Shown here: positions 1 to 10,461 of the stretch, piece after piece
Layout: every line of letters begins with the position of its first letter
Numbering within the stretch: position 1 is the first letter of the stretch
Assembly: GCF_039537705.1 (NCBI RefSeq)
Contig: NZ_BAABBA010000020.1
Coordinates: 7,107-71,106 of the forward strand
Origin: Georgenia daeguensis
Lineage (GTDB): Bacteria; Actinomycetota; Actinomycetes; Actinomycetales; Actinomycetaceae
DNA length: 64,000 bases
Direction: 5' to 3'
The notes under the pieces: model-generated
Database searches by the model: none
What the model saw: only the letters and a program-made list of their open reading frames with translations
What the model was told of the DNA's origin: nothing
Position numbers and translations under genes: made by a program

Positions 1-599
1 CCGCCGGCGACGCCCAGCCGTTCGTCCTGACCGAGGGCAGCGACCTCGTGGCGCCGTCCGTCGACCGGCACGGGTGGGCCTGGACCACCCCCGCGCGCGC
101 GGACGGTCGCCTGCGGGCCGTGCGCCCGGACGGCGACACGATGGACGTCGACGCGCCGTGGCTCCAGAACGGCACCGTGCGGGCCCTGCGCATCTCGCGG
201 GAGGCTGCGCGCGTGGTGGTGGTCTGGGAGGTGGCGGGCACCCCCGTGCTGGACGTCGCGGCCGTGGTCCGGGACGCGGACGGCACCCCGCGCGCGCTCG
301 CCGAACCGGTGCGGTTCGGCGAGCGGCTCACCGACGCCGTGGACGTGGCCTGGATCGACGAGAGCACCGTCGCGGTGCTGGGCACCACCGAGGCCGAGCC
401 GGTCCCCAGCGTGCACATGCTGCCGCTGGGCGGACCGGCCACGCGGCTGCCGGTGGTCGACGGGGCGGTCTCGCTCACCGCGGGCCGCGGCGACAGGTCC
501 CTCGTGGTGGCGACGGAGGACGGCCGGCTGTACGAGCGCAACGGCGCCGGCTGGCGGGCGTGGCTCGGCTCGGTGTCGGACCCGGCGCTGCCCGGCTGA
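1..599 (+). CDS. lpqB: LpqB-type lipoprotein, C-terminal part only
   Basis: Partial gene cut by the left edge of the window; the reading frame is open from the first bases to a TGA at 597-599. About 199 residues are visible and look like beta-propeller repeats (ALAEPVRFGERL, WIDESTVAVLG, LPLGGPATRLPVVDG, LVVATEDGRLYERNG), ending W..WLGSVSDPALPG, the usual end of LpqB. In actinobacteria LpqB is a secreted lipoprotein encoded after the mtrAB two-component genes and thought to modulate MtrB. The following ComF-like gene fits the common mtrA-mtrB-lpqB-comF order. The signal peptide and lipobox lie outside the window, so the lipoprotein nature is inferred from the family. Confidence 0.8.
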   Translation, partial: AGDAQPFVLTEGSDLVAPSVDRHGWAWTTPARADGRLRAVRPDGDTMDVDAPWLQNGTVRALRISREAARVVVVWEVAGTPVLDVAAVVRDADGTPRALAEPVRFGERLTDAVDVAWIDESTVAVLGTTEAEPVPSVHMLPLGGPATRLPVVDGAVSLTAGRGDRSLVVATEDGRLYERNGAGWRAWLGSVSDPALPG

Positions 600-716
600 C
601 CGTCCGGCCGGCTGCCCACCCTGCGCGACTGCCCCTGGTCCACAGGCCGTGCCGCGCCTCCACAGCCCGGCCCGGGCGGCTGTGGGCGTCCGGGTGCCGT
701 CCGGCAGCATGCCCGT

Positions 717-1526
717 GTGGACGTCCGTGCCGCGCTCGCCGAGGCCGCCGGCCTGGTGCTGCCCGTGGAGTGCGCCGGCTGCGGCCGCTGGGACGTGGTG
801 CTGTGCGAGCGGTGCGGGGCGCTCCTGCGGTGCCCGCCCGCGCGCTGCGAGGAGGATGCCGCCCTGCTCGCCGGCGGCGGCACGCTGCCCGTGCTGCCCA
901 CCTGGTCGATCGGCGCCTACCGGGGCCCGCTGCGCGCGATCGTGCTGGGCTGGAAGAACCACCGCCGCCGGGACGTCGCGCCCGCCGTCCTGGCCGCGGC
1001 GCGGGCGGCGGCGCGCACCTGGTCGGGCGACCCGGACCTGCTCGACCTCCTCCGTCCCGGAGAGCTCGCGTCCGGCACGACGGCGGCGGGGACGGGCCCG
1101 GTCGAGGTCGTCGTCGTCCCGGCGCCCTCCGGGTGGCGCCGCAGGCTCGCCCGCCGGCTGGTCGTGGCCGACCTCGCCGACGCCGTCGCCCGCGGCCTTG
1201 CCGCCGGCTGGCGCGAGGGTGCGCCGCCGGACCTCCCGGTCGGCCGGGTCGTGGTCGCGGACCTGCTGCGCCGCCGCGGCGGGCGCGCCCACCAGGCCGG
1301 GATCGGCGCCCGCGGCCGCGTCGCGAACAGGGACGGGACCGTCGTCGCGCTGGCGCCGTTGCCGCCGCACGCCGTCGCCGTTCTCGTGGACGACGTCGTC
1401 ACGACGGGCGCCACCCTGGCCGCCAGCGCGGCCGCCCTGCGGGCCGGCGGCACCGCCGTCGTCGGTGCGTTCGTGCTCGCGTCGACCCCCTCGCCCTCGC
1501 GCCACCGCAGGGTTCCGACGCTCTAG
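717..1526 (+). CDS. ComF family phosphoribosyltransferase-like protein
   Basis: 269 aa from a GTG start. The N-terminus carries a small zinc-finger pattern (CAGC near residue 19, CERC near residue 30, then another Cys pair), and the C-terminal half has the type I phosphoribosyltransferase PRPP loop VLVDDVVTTGATL near residues 222-234. This matches the ComF/GntX family. ComF is needed for DNA uptake in naturally competent bacteria, but in actinobacteria the role is not established, so only the fold is called. It follows lpqB by about 115 nt. Other start codons are possible upstream, but this start puts the first cysteine pair at the usual distance. Confidence 0.85.
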   Translation: MDVRAALAEAAGLVLPVECAGCGRWDVVLCERCGALLRCPPARCEEDAALLAGGGTLPVLPTWSIGAYRGPLRAIVLGWKNHRRRDVAPAVLAAARAAARTWSGDPDLLDLLRPGELASGTTAAGTGPVEVVVVPAPSGWRRRLARRLVVADLADAVARGLAAGWREGAPPDLPVGRVVVADLLRRRGGRAHQAGIGARGRVANRDGTVVALAPLPPHAVAVLVDDVVTTGATLAASAAALRAGGTAVVGAFVLASTPSPSRHRRVPTL

Positions 1527-1560
1527 GACCTTGGACGTGTCGCTCCACGACGATTGCGAC

Positions 1561-1566
1561 TAGCGT
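1561..1566 (+). promoter_or_regulatory. Candidate -10 element (TAGCGT) upstream of hpf
   Basis: TAGCGT fits the actinobacterial TANNNT -10 pattern. A start of transcription 7 nt downstream would fall on the A of an ATG at 1573, giving a leaderless transcript that reads the short ORF 1573-1665 and then hpf. No convincing -35 is visible at 17-18 nt; a TTGGAC at 1531-1536 is too far upstream. The assignment rests on position and a short motif only. Confidence 0.3.
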
Positions 1567-1572
1567 GAGGTC

Positions 1573-1665
1573 ATGGAGGACACGTTCGGACCGCAGGACA
1601 CGCGCGAAGCGGCGCGGACCCGGTCCGGCCCGGGGGAGGTGGTCGCTCATTCCTTCGCCCGCTGA
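1573..1665 (+). CDS. Possible 30-aa leader ORF upstream of hpf
   Basis: ATG to TGA, 30 codons, in the 214-nt gap between comF and hpf. The peptide begins MEDTFGPQDTREAART and has no recognisable domain. Third codon positions are almost all G or C (about 26 of 30), as in the real genes around it, but in DNA this GC-rich that is only weak support. It starts where a transcript from the TAGCGT element would begin, so it could be translated leaderless. Nothing shows that it is expressed; it could simply be part of a long hpf leader, which also holds a near-perfect small hairpin around 1692-1710. Confidence 0.3.
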   Translation: MEDTFGPQDTREAARTRSGPGEVVAHSFAR

Positions 1666-1740
1666 CGAGGCGCGGGCATTCACGAAGTCGACCGGGGGCG
1701 ACTGTCGCTCCCGTGTTCCCCAGGACCTAGGGAGGCCACC

Positions 1741-2421
1741 ATGGAATTCGTCGTCAAGGGCCGCAACACCGAGATCACCGACCGGTTCCGCAGCCACGTG
1801 GAGGAGAAGCTCACGAAGATCGAGCAGTTCGCCCCACGCGCGCAGCGGGTCGAGGTCGAGCTGACTCACGAGCGCAACCCGCGCCAGGCGGACCAGGCGG
1901 AGAAGATCGAGATCACCGTCCGTGACAAGGGACCGGTGATCCGCGCGGAAGCCAAGGCCTCGGACTTCTACGGTGCCCTGGACGTCGCGGCGGGCAAGCT
2001 GCTCGAGCGCCTGCGCCGCACGCGGGACCGCAGGAAGGACCACCACCGGTACGCCACGCCGGCACCCGTCGAGGCCCCCGTCCTGACGACGCGGGAGGCC
2101 GACGAGGACCAGCTGCCGGAGCGGCCCGTCCCGCCGACCGAGCCGGGGCAGAGCGTGGAGGCCCAGCTGGGTGACTCGCCGGTCGTCGTGCGCCAGAAGC
2201 TGCACGAGGCGCGGCCCATGACGGTGGACCAGGCGCTGTACGAGATGGAGCTCGTCGGCCACCCCTTCTTCCTCTTCATCGACGACGAGACCGGCCAGCC
2301 CTGCGTGGTCTACCACCGCCACGGCTGGACCTACGGGGTCATCCGCCTCGACACGGTCGTCGCCGGGACCGAGGCGACGAACCACGTGACCGAGCCGATC
2401 GGCGCGGGCGCGAACCGCTGA
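1741..2421 (+). CDS. hpf: Ribosome hibernation promoting factor, long form (HPF/RaiA)
   Basis: 226 aa with the S30AE-type N-terminal domain (about residues 1-100: MEFVVKGRNTEITDRF, VEVELTHERNP, ASDFYGALDVAAGKL) joined by a charged linker to the conserved C-terminal dimerisation domain (about 165-220: RPMTVDQALYEMELVGHPFF, FIDDETGQPCVVYHRHG). Two-domain HPF dimerises ribosomes into inactive 100S particles in stationary phase or starvation. The start is well supported by GGGAGG about 8 nt upstream of the ATG. A strong terminator follows directly, so the gene ends its transcript. A short leader ORF may precede it. Confidence 0.95.
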   Translation: MEFVVKGRNTEITDRFRSHVEEKLTKIEQFAPRAQRVEVELTHERNPRQADQAEKIEITVRDKGPVIRAEAKASDFYGALDVAAGKLLERLRRTRDRRKDHHRYATPAPVEAPVLTTREADEDQLPERPVPPTEPGQSVEAQLGDSPVVVRQKLHEARPMTVDQALYEMELVGHPFFLFIDDETGQPCVVYHRHGWTYGVIRLDTVVAGTEATNHVTEPIGAGANR

Positions 2422-2427
2422 GCCGAC

Positions 2428-2462
2428 CGGGGCCCACCGTCGCCGTGCGACGGTGGGCCCCG
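2428..2462 (+). terminator. Strong intrinsic hairpin after hpf
   Basis: Perfect 16-bp inverted repeat (arms 2428-2443 and 2447-2462, 3-nt loop CGT), GC-rich, starting 7 nt after the hpf stop. There is no U-tract, which is usual for actinobacterial terminators. It separates hpf from the DUF72 gene. Confidence 0.85.
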
Positions 2463-2516
2463 CCGTGTCTGCCGCCCGCCTCGCCGGGCGCGGGCACCGC
2501 TCCTAGACTCCGGCAG

Positions 2517-3347
2517 ATGACGGTCCGTGTCGGCATCTCAGGGTGGCGGTACCGGCCGTGGCGCGGCACCTTCTACCCGAAGGGCCTGGTGCAGCGCCGA
2601 GAGCTCGAGTACGTCGCCGAGCGGCTGAGCACGGTGGAGATCAACGGGTCCTTCTACTCGCTGCAGCGGCCCGACAGCTTCCGCGCCTGGTACGACCAGA
2701 CGCCGCCGGACTTCGTCTTCGCCGTCAAGGGCGGGCGCTTCATCACGCACATGAAGAAGCTCGCCGGCGTCGAGACCGCCCTGGCGAACTTCTTCGCCTC
2801 CGGGGTCCTCGCTCTGCGGGACAAGCTCGGCCCGGTGCTCTGGCAGCTGCCGCCCAACCTCGGCTTCGACGCCCGGCGGCTCGAGGACTTCCTCGGCAGG
2901 CTGCCGCGCAGCACCTCGGCCGCCGCCCGCCTCGCCGAGGGGCACGACGACCGGCTCAAGGCGCCCGCCTGGACCGACGCGGGCGAGGACCGGCCGCTGC
3001 GGCACGCGATGGAGGTCCGCCACGAGAGCTTCCGCGACCCCGCCTTCCTCGAGCTGCTGCGCGCGCACGGCGTCGCCGTCGTCGTGGCGGACACCGCGGG
3101 CCGGTGGCCGCTGATCGAGGAGACCACCGCGGACTTCGTGTACGTACGGCTGCACGGGGACGCCGAGCTGTACGTCAGCGGCTACGACGACGCCGCCCTC
3201 GACGCCTGGGCCGCGCGGGTGCGCCGCTGGCACGAGGCCGGGCAGGACGTGTACGTGTACTTCGACAACGACGTCAAGGTCCGGGCGCCCGTCGACGCCA
3301 TCGCGCTCGCCGGACGGCTCGCGGACCTCGAGCGGACGGAGGTGTGA
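2517..3347 (+). CDS. DUF72 (YecE-like) family protein
   Basis: 276 aa beginning MTVRVGISGWRYRPWRGTFY, the typical DUF72 N-terminus, followed by STVEINGSFYSLQRP, FVFAVKGGRFITHMKKL, a central AMEVRHESF and a C-terminal YVYFDNDV. DUF72 proteins are predicted TIM barrels distantly like endonuclease IV or xylose isomerase; their biochemical role is unknown. The ATG at 2517 is chosen because the conserved domain starts immediately; the frame is open further upstream only through the terminator. The stop overlaps the udgX start by one base (TGATG), implying translational coupling with a DNA-repair gene. Confidence 0.88.
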   Translation: MTVRVGISGWRYRPWRGTFYPKGLVQRRELEYVAERLSTVEINGSFYSLQRPDSFRAWYDQTPPDFVFAVKGGRFITHMKKLAGVETALANFFASGVLALRDKLGPVLWQLPPNLGFDARRLEDFLGRLPRSTSAAARLAEGHDDRLKAPAWTDAGEDRPLRHAMEVRHESFRDPAFLELLRAHGVAVVVADTAGRWPLIEETTADFVYVRLHGDAELYVSGYDDAALDAWAARVRRWHEAGQDVYVYFDNDVKVRAPVDAIALAGRLADLERTEV

Positions 3348-3973
3348 TGGCCACCGGACCGGAGCGGCCGGGCGCGCAGCGGTGGGTGCCGCCCGCGGGC
3401 GACGTCGACGCGCTGCGCCGGGCAGCACCCGGCTGCCGCGGCTGCGAGCTGTGGGCCGGCGCCACCCAGGTGGTGTTCTCCGTCGGCTCCGAGCGCGCGC
3501 GGATCGCGCTCGTGGGGGAGCAGCCCGGGGACCGGGAGGACCGGACCGGGGAGCCGTTCGTCGGCCCGGCCGGCGACGTGCTCGCCGACGCGCTGACCGC
3601 CGCCGGGATCGAGCGCACCGCGGTCTACCTCACCAACGCGGTCAAGCACTTCCGGTTCACCGAGCGCGGCAAGCGGCGTATTCACAAGACCCCGGGCGTC
3701 GCCCACGTCGAGGCATGCCGCCCGTGGCTCGAGGCCGAGCTGGCGGCGGTGGGCCCGGCGGTGATCGTCTGCCTCGGCGCGACCGCAGCCCGGGCCGTGC
3801 TGGGGCGGGAGGTCCGGGTCGGGGAGGTGCGGGGGCAGGCGCTCGAGGGCGACGGCGGGGTCCGAGTGGTCGTCACGACCCACCCCTCCGCGGTGCTCCG
3901 CCTGCGCGGCAAGCCCGAGTGGGACGAGGCCTTCGACGCCCTGGTGGCGGACCTGCGGGCCGCGGCGGCGTAG
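3347..3973 (+). CDS. udgX: UdgX-type uracil-DNA binding protein/glycosylase
   Basis: 208 aa of the uracil-DNA glycosylase superfamily with an Fe-S cluster. Likely cluster ligands are C30, C33, C124 and C142. Motif A reads GEQPGDREDRTGEPFVGPAG (about 57-76), and residues 109-113 read KRRIH, the loop that defines UdgX. In characterised mycobacterial UdgX the histidine of this loop forms a covalent bond with the abasic site left after uracil removal, so the protein traps uracil-containing DNA irreversibly. The family assignment is strong; the chemistry is inferred from homologues. It is translationally coupled to the upstream DUF72 gene and followed by an AlkX-like gene. Confidence 0.92.
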   Translation: MATGPERPGAQRWVPPAGDVDALRRAAPGCRGCELWAGATQVVFSVGSERARIALVGEQPGDREDRTGEPFVGPAGDVLADALTAAGIERTAVYLTNAVKHFRFTERGKRRIHKTPGVAHVEACRPWLEAELAAVGPAVIVCLGATAARAVLGREVRVGEVRGQALEGDGGVRVVVTTHPSAVLRLRGKPEWDEAFDALVADLRAAAA

Positions 3974-4006
3974 GTCGGCCCGGCGGTGTGGGTGGGGCAC
4001 GGCAGG

Positions 4007-5311
4007 ATGGTGGCCGTGAGCCCAGCCGACGACGTCGCCGCCGCCCGGCCCTTCGCCACCCTGACCGCCGGCCAGGCCCGGCGCACGGCGGTGGCCGCCC
4101 AGGGGCTGGACCGGCCCAGGCCGGCTCCCGGCACGGCCACGATGGCCCACCTCCAGCGGGTCGTCGACCGCGTCGGCCTCCTCCAGATCGACTCCGTCAA
4201 CGTCCTCGCCCGGGCCCACCTGCTGCCGGTGTTCTCCCGGCTGGGCCCCTACGACACCGCGCTGCTCGACCGTGCCAGCGGCCGGGCGCCGCGCCGGCTC
4301 GTGGAGTACTGGGCCCACGAGGCGTCCTACGTGCCGCCGCGCACCTACCAGCTGCTGCGCTGGCGGATGGAGCGCTACCGGGAGCGGGACCACTGGGGGC
4401 GCGAGCTCGCCCACCACCCCGGCCTGGTCGAGACGGTCCGCGGCCTCGTCGCCGACCACGGCCCGGTCACCGCGAGCGAGCTGCACGCGCTGCTCGGCCA
4501 CGAGACCGGCCCGAAGAAGCACTGGGGCTGGAACTGGACCCCTGCGAAGCACGCGCTGGAGCACCTCTTCGAGGTGGGCGAGGTGGCGACGGCGCACCGC
4601 AACAGCCAGTTCGAGCGTGCCTACGACCTCACGGAGCGGGTGCTGCCGCCGGCGGTCCTCGCCGCACCCGTGCCCGCCGAGGCCGACGCCGTGCGCGAGC
4701 TCGTGCGCATCGCCGCGCGCGCCCACGGCGTCGGGTCGCTCCGGTGCCTCGCCGACTACTTCCGGCTGCGCACGGACGCCGCGGCCCGCGCCGTGGCCGA
4801 GCTGGTGGAGACCGGGGAGCTCCTCCCGGTCCGCGTGAGCGGCTGGAACCGCGCCGCCTATCTCCACGCCGGCGCGCGCGTCCCGCGCCGGACGACGGCG
4901 CGCGCCCTCCTGGCCCCGTTCGACCCGCTGGTCTTCGAGCGCCGGCGGCTCCTGGACCTGTGGGGCATGCACTACCGGATCGGGATCTACACCCCGCGCG
5001 CCCAGCGCACGCACGGCTACTACGTGCTGCCCTTCCTGCTCGGTGAGCACCTCGTCGCCCGCGTCGACCTCAAGGCGGAGCGCCGCGAGGGCGTGCTGCG
5101 CGTACGCGCCGCGCACGCCGAGGTGCCCGACGAGGTTCCGGGCCTGCCACGGACCGGGTCGGGCGCCTGGCCGGCGCGGGACGTCGTCGTCGGCGCGCTC
5201 GCGGCCGAGCTGGGCGAGACGGCGGCCTGGCTGGGACTGGGCGACGTCGTCGTCGACCCCGACGCCGGAGGGGACCTGGCGGGGGACCTGGCCCGGCGCG
5301 CGCCACGCTGA
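4007..5311 (+). CDS. Winged-helix (HTH_42) DNA glycosylase-like protein, AlkX/YcaQ type
   Basis: About 434 aa. The N-terminal part has LTAGQARRTAVAAQGLDRP and VGLLQIDSVNVLARAHLLP; Q60-I-D62 corresponds to the Q-x-D catalytic motif of the YcaQ/AlkX branch of the AlkZ family, which unhooks interstrand crosslinks and removes bulky alkyl lesions. A repeated winged-helix pattern and LLAPFDPLVFERRRLLDLW at about 300 follow, then a C-terminal YVLPFLLGEHLVARVDLKAER segment. ATG 4007 is a choice among nearby in-frame starts (GTG 3986, 4010, 4016); none has a clear Shine-Dalgarno. It lies 33 nt after udgX on the same strand, so it may share its transcript. Confidence 0.8.
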   Translation: MVAVSPADDVAAARPFATLTAGQARRTAVAAQGLDRPRPAPGTATMAHLQRVVDRVGLLQIDSVNVLARAHLLPVFSRLGPYDTALLDRASGRAPRRLVEYWAHEASYVPPRTYQLLRWRMERYRERDHWGRELAHHPGLVETVRGLVADHGPVTASELHALLGHETGPKKHWGWNWTPAKHALEHLFEVGEVATAHRNSQFERAYDLTERVLPPAVLAAPVPAEADAVRELVRIAARAHGVGSLRCLADYFRLRTDAAARAVAELVETGELLPVRVSGWNRAAYLHAGARVPRRTTARALLAPFDPLVFERRRLLDLWGMHYRIGIYTPRAQRTHGYYVLPFLLGEHLVARVDLKAERREGVLRVRAAHAEVPDEVPGLPRTGSGAWPARDVVVGALAAELGETAAWLGLGDVVVDPDAGGDLAGDLARRAPR

Positions 5312-5453
5312 CGGCCCGGCTCGGCGGGCGTTCCGGCAGCCGTGCGCGCACGCGGGGAACGCCTACGCCTACGATGGTCCCGGGTGCGCCCTGCCGTGGG
5401 TGGCCCCCGCCGTGGTGGACGCCGCGGCGGAGACGAACGATCAGGAGTGCTGC

Positions 5454-8264
<2,811 letters not shown>

Positions 8265-8281
8265 CGGCGACGACATGACGC

Positions 8282-8325
8282 ACGGCGAAGGCCCGCTCCT
8301 GCTCGGCAGGGCGGGCCTTCGCCGT
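8282..8325 (+). terminator. Intrinsic terminator of secA
   Basis: Perfect 15-bp inverted repeat (8282-8296 with 8311-8325) around a 14-nt loop, 17 nt after the secA stop. Confidence 0.85.
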
Positions 8326-8371
8326 CGGTGCCGGGGTTGTGTCCGAGACCACGCTGCGGTGCCATGGAGGT

Positions 8372-8397
8372 GGAATAGAGACCTAGGTCCTGCTGTT
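8372..8397 (+). promoter_or_regulatory. SigR/SigH-type promoter, GGAAT-N18-GTT
   Basis: GGAAT at 8372-8376 and GTT at 8395-8397 are separated by exactly 18 nt, the known consensus of promoters read by the thiol-stress ECF sigma factor SigR/SigH of actinobacteria. The luciferase-like gene starts 47 nt downstream. The same element with the same spacing precedes sigR at 24880. A palindromic ACCTAGGT sits inside the spacer. Match to the consensus is seen directly; use by SigR is inferred. Confidence 0.6.
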
Positions 8398-8410
8398 GGG
8401 ACCGATGTAC

Positions 8411-8422
8411 ATGCAAATGCAT
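8411..8422. repeat. Inverted repeat ATGCA-AA-TGCAT, possible operator
   Basis: A 12-bp inverted repeat, A/T-rich against its surroundings, between the candidate SigR-type promoter and the ribosome-binding site of the gene at 8445. Its position just after the likely start of transcription suits a repressor site. No regulator gene adjoins it, so the binding protein is unknown. Confidence 0.35.
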
Positions 8423-8444
8423 CAACCATCCGAGAGGTCGCACC

Positions 8445-9638
8445 ATGCAGTTCGGAATCTTCACGGTCAGTGACGTCACGACTGACCCGACGACCGGGCG
8501 CACGCCCGACGACACCGAGCGGGTGCGTGCGATCCTGAAGATCGCGCAGCACGCGGACCAGGCTGGGCTGGACGTCTTCGCCACGGGCGAGCACCACAAC
8601 CCACCGTTCGTGGCCTCCTCGCCGACGACGATGCTCGGTTACCTGGTGGGGACGACGCAGAACATCGTCCTGTCGACGGCGACGACGCTCATCACCACGA
8701 ACGACCCGGTGAAGATCGCCGAGGACTACGCCATGCTCCAGGTGATCTCCGACGGGCGAATGGACCTGATGATGGGCCGCGGGAACACCGGCCCCGTCTA
8801 CCCCTGGTTCGGCAAGGACATCCGCCAGGGCATCAACCTCGCGATCGAGAACTACGCGCTCCTGCGCCGGTTGTGGGAGGAGGAGGTGGTGAACTGGCAG
8901 GGCAAGTTCCGCACCCCGCTGCAGGGCTTCACCGCCACCCCGCGCCCGCTCGACGGCGTGCCCCCGTTCGTCTGGCACGGCTCGATCCGCTCGCCCGAGA
9001 TCGCCGAGCAGGCCGCCTACTACGGCGACGGGTTCTTCCACAACAACATCTTCTGGCCGATGTCCCACACGAAGCGGATGGTGAACTACTACCGTCAGCG
9101 CTTCGAGCACTACGGGCACGGCGCGGCGGACCAGGCGATCGTCGGCCTGGGCGGGCAGTTCTTCGCCCGGAAGAACTCCCAGGACGCCAAGCGCGAGTTC
9201 CGCCCGTACTTCGACAACGCGCCGGTCTACGGCCACGGGCCCTCCATGGAGGACTTCACCGCGGAGACCCCGCTGACGGTCGGCTCCCCGCAGGAGATCA
9301 TCGACCGCTACGCCAGGATGCGCGAGGAGGTCGGGGACTACCAGCGTCAGCTGTTCCTCATCGACCACGCCGGCCTGCCGCTGAAGACGGTGCTGGAGCA
9401 GATCGACATCCTGGCCGAGGAGATCGTCCCGGCGCTGCGCAAGGAGAACGACTCCAAGCGCCCGGCGCACGTGCCGTCCGACCCGCCCAGCCACGCCGAC
9501 AGGGTGGCCAAGGCCCGCGCAGCGGGCACCTCGGCCGGTGGCCACGTCGCCGGCGAGGACAAGTGGACCGGCAAGACCGCCGAGGACGACGCCGCCGCCG
9601 CGGACGCCGTGACCAAGGGAGCTGCGTTCGGGCTCTGA
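8445..9638 (+). CDS. LLM-class flavin-dependent monooxygenase, CE1758-like
   Basis: 397 aa luciferase-like TIM barrel beginning MQFGIFTVSD. Landmarks include FATGEHHNPPFVASSP near 45, TNDPVKIAEDYAMLQVISDGR near 85-105, MGRGNTGPVYPWFGKD near 108 and FVWHGSIRSPEIAEQAAYYG near 175. It resembles the group paired with a small FMN reductase in actinobacteria (CE1758/CE1759 type); the substrate is unknown. Such enzymes use reduced FMN and O2, and the partner gene 52 nt downstream would supply the flavin. The last 50 or so residues are a low-complexity Ala/Asp/Lys tail. GAGAGG precedes the ATG. A SigR-type promoter and an inverted repeat lie upstream, suggesting induction by oxidative or thiol stress. 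Confidence 0.85.
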   Translation: MQFGIFTVSDVTTDPTTGRTPDDTERVRAILKIAQHADQAGLDVFATGEHHNPPFVASSPTTMLGYLVGTTQNIVLSTATTLITTNDPVKIAEDYAMLQVISDGRMDLMMGRGNTGPVYPWFGKDIRQGINLAIENYALLRRLWEEEVVNWQGKFRTPLQGFTATPRPLDGVPPFVWHGSIRSPEIAEQAAYYGDGFFHNNIFWPMSHTKRMVNYYRQRFEHYGHGAADQAIVGLGGQFFARKNSQDAKREFRPYFDNAPVYGHGPSMEDFTAETPLTVGSPQEIIDRYARMREEVGDYQRQLFLIDHAGLPLKTVLEQIDILAEEIVPALRKENDSKRPAHVPSDPPSHADRVAKARAAGTSAGGHVAGEDKWTGKTAEDDAAAADAVTKGAAFGL

Positions 9639-9690
9639 GCCCGCACGCCAACCACATGCACGACATCGACCTGACGAACGAGGAGAACGT

Positions 9691-10308
9691 ATGAGCGAGC
9701 GCACCATCGTGGCCGTCTCGGCGGGGCTGGGTCAGCCGTCGTCGACCCGGCTGCTGGCGGACCGGCTGTCCGAGGCCGCCGTCGCGGAGCTTCAGGCCCG
9801 TGGCGTCAGCGCCACCGTGGAGAACGTCGAGCTGCGCGACGTGGCCCACGAGATCGTCAACGCCATGCTCACCGGTTTCCCCACCGGCGCGCTGCGCGAG
9901 GTGCTGGAGAAGGTGACCGCGGCGGACGGCCTGGTGCTCGTCACCCCGCTGTTCACCACGACCTACTCGGGGCTGTTCAAGTCCTTCGTCGACATCCTCG
10001 ACAAGGACTCCCTCACCGACATGCCGATCCTGCTCGGTGCCACCGGCGGCACCCCGCGCCACTCGCTGGCGCTGGAGTACTCCGTCCGGCCGTTGTTCAC
10101 GTACCTGCGGGCCGACGTCGCGACCACCTCGGTCTTCGCGGCCACGGACGACTGGGCCGGCGAGGCGGACACCGTCAACCCGCTGCCCTCACGCATCCGC
10201 CGCGCCGGGCGCGAGCTGGCCGAGAAGGTCGCCGCCCGCCAGAACGGCGGACTCGCCGACCTGTACGACGACGTCCCCAGCTTCGACCAGATGTTCAAGG
10301 GGCTCTGA
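9691..10308 (+). CDS. NAD(P)H-dependent FMN reductase, CE1759-like
   Basis: 205 aa flavodoxin-fold reductase. The N-terminus TIVAVSAGLGQPSSTRLLAD is the flavin phosphate-binding strand-loop; LVLVTPLFTTTYSGLFKSFVDIL near 75-95 and LLGATGGTPRHSLALEY near 112 are typical of NADPH-dependent FMN reductases. It follows the LLM monooxygenase by 52 nt with its own GAGGA ribosome site and ends in a terminator, so the two form a two-gene operon in which this enzyme makes FMNH2 for the monooxygenase. The pairing is inferred from context and family. Confidence 0.88.
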   Translation: MSERTIVAVSAGLGQPSSTRLLADRLSEAAVAELQARGVSATVENVELRDVAHEIVNAMLTGFPTGALREVLEKVTAADGLVLVTPLFTTTYSGLFKSFVDILDKDSLTDMPILLGATGGTPRHSLALEYSVRPLFTYLRADVATTSVFAATDDWAGEADTVNPLPSRIRRAGRELAEKVAARQNGGLADLYDDVPSFDQMFKGL

Positions 10309-10331
10309 CCGGCAGGTCCCGCGTCCCAGGT

Positions 10332-10370
10332 GCCGAAGGCCACGTCCCCCTCGAGGGCGTGGCCTTCGGC
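10332..10370 (+). terminator. Terminator of the monooxygenase/FMN reductase operon
   Basis: Perfect 13-bp inverted repeat (10332-10344 with 10358-10370), loop 13 nt, 23 nt after the reductase stop. Confidence 0.8.
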
Positions 10371-10461
10371 GTCCCCGCACGCCGGCCGTCACCTGTCCGG
10401 GGCGGGCCCGCGTCGCAGGGAGTCGGGTGCCGGGCCTCTTCGTGAGAAGTCCGCGCCCCGA

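Noticed and set aside
2445..2516. N-terminal extension of the DUF72 protein to GTG 2445.
   Set aside because: It would run through the hpf terminator and adds a Pro/Ala/Arg stretch unlike the family.
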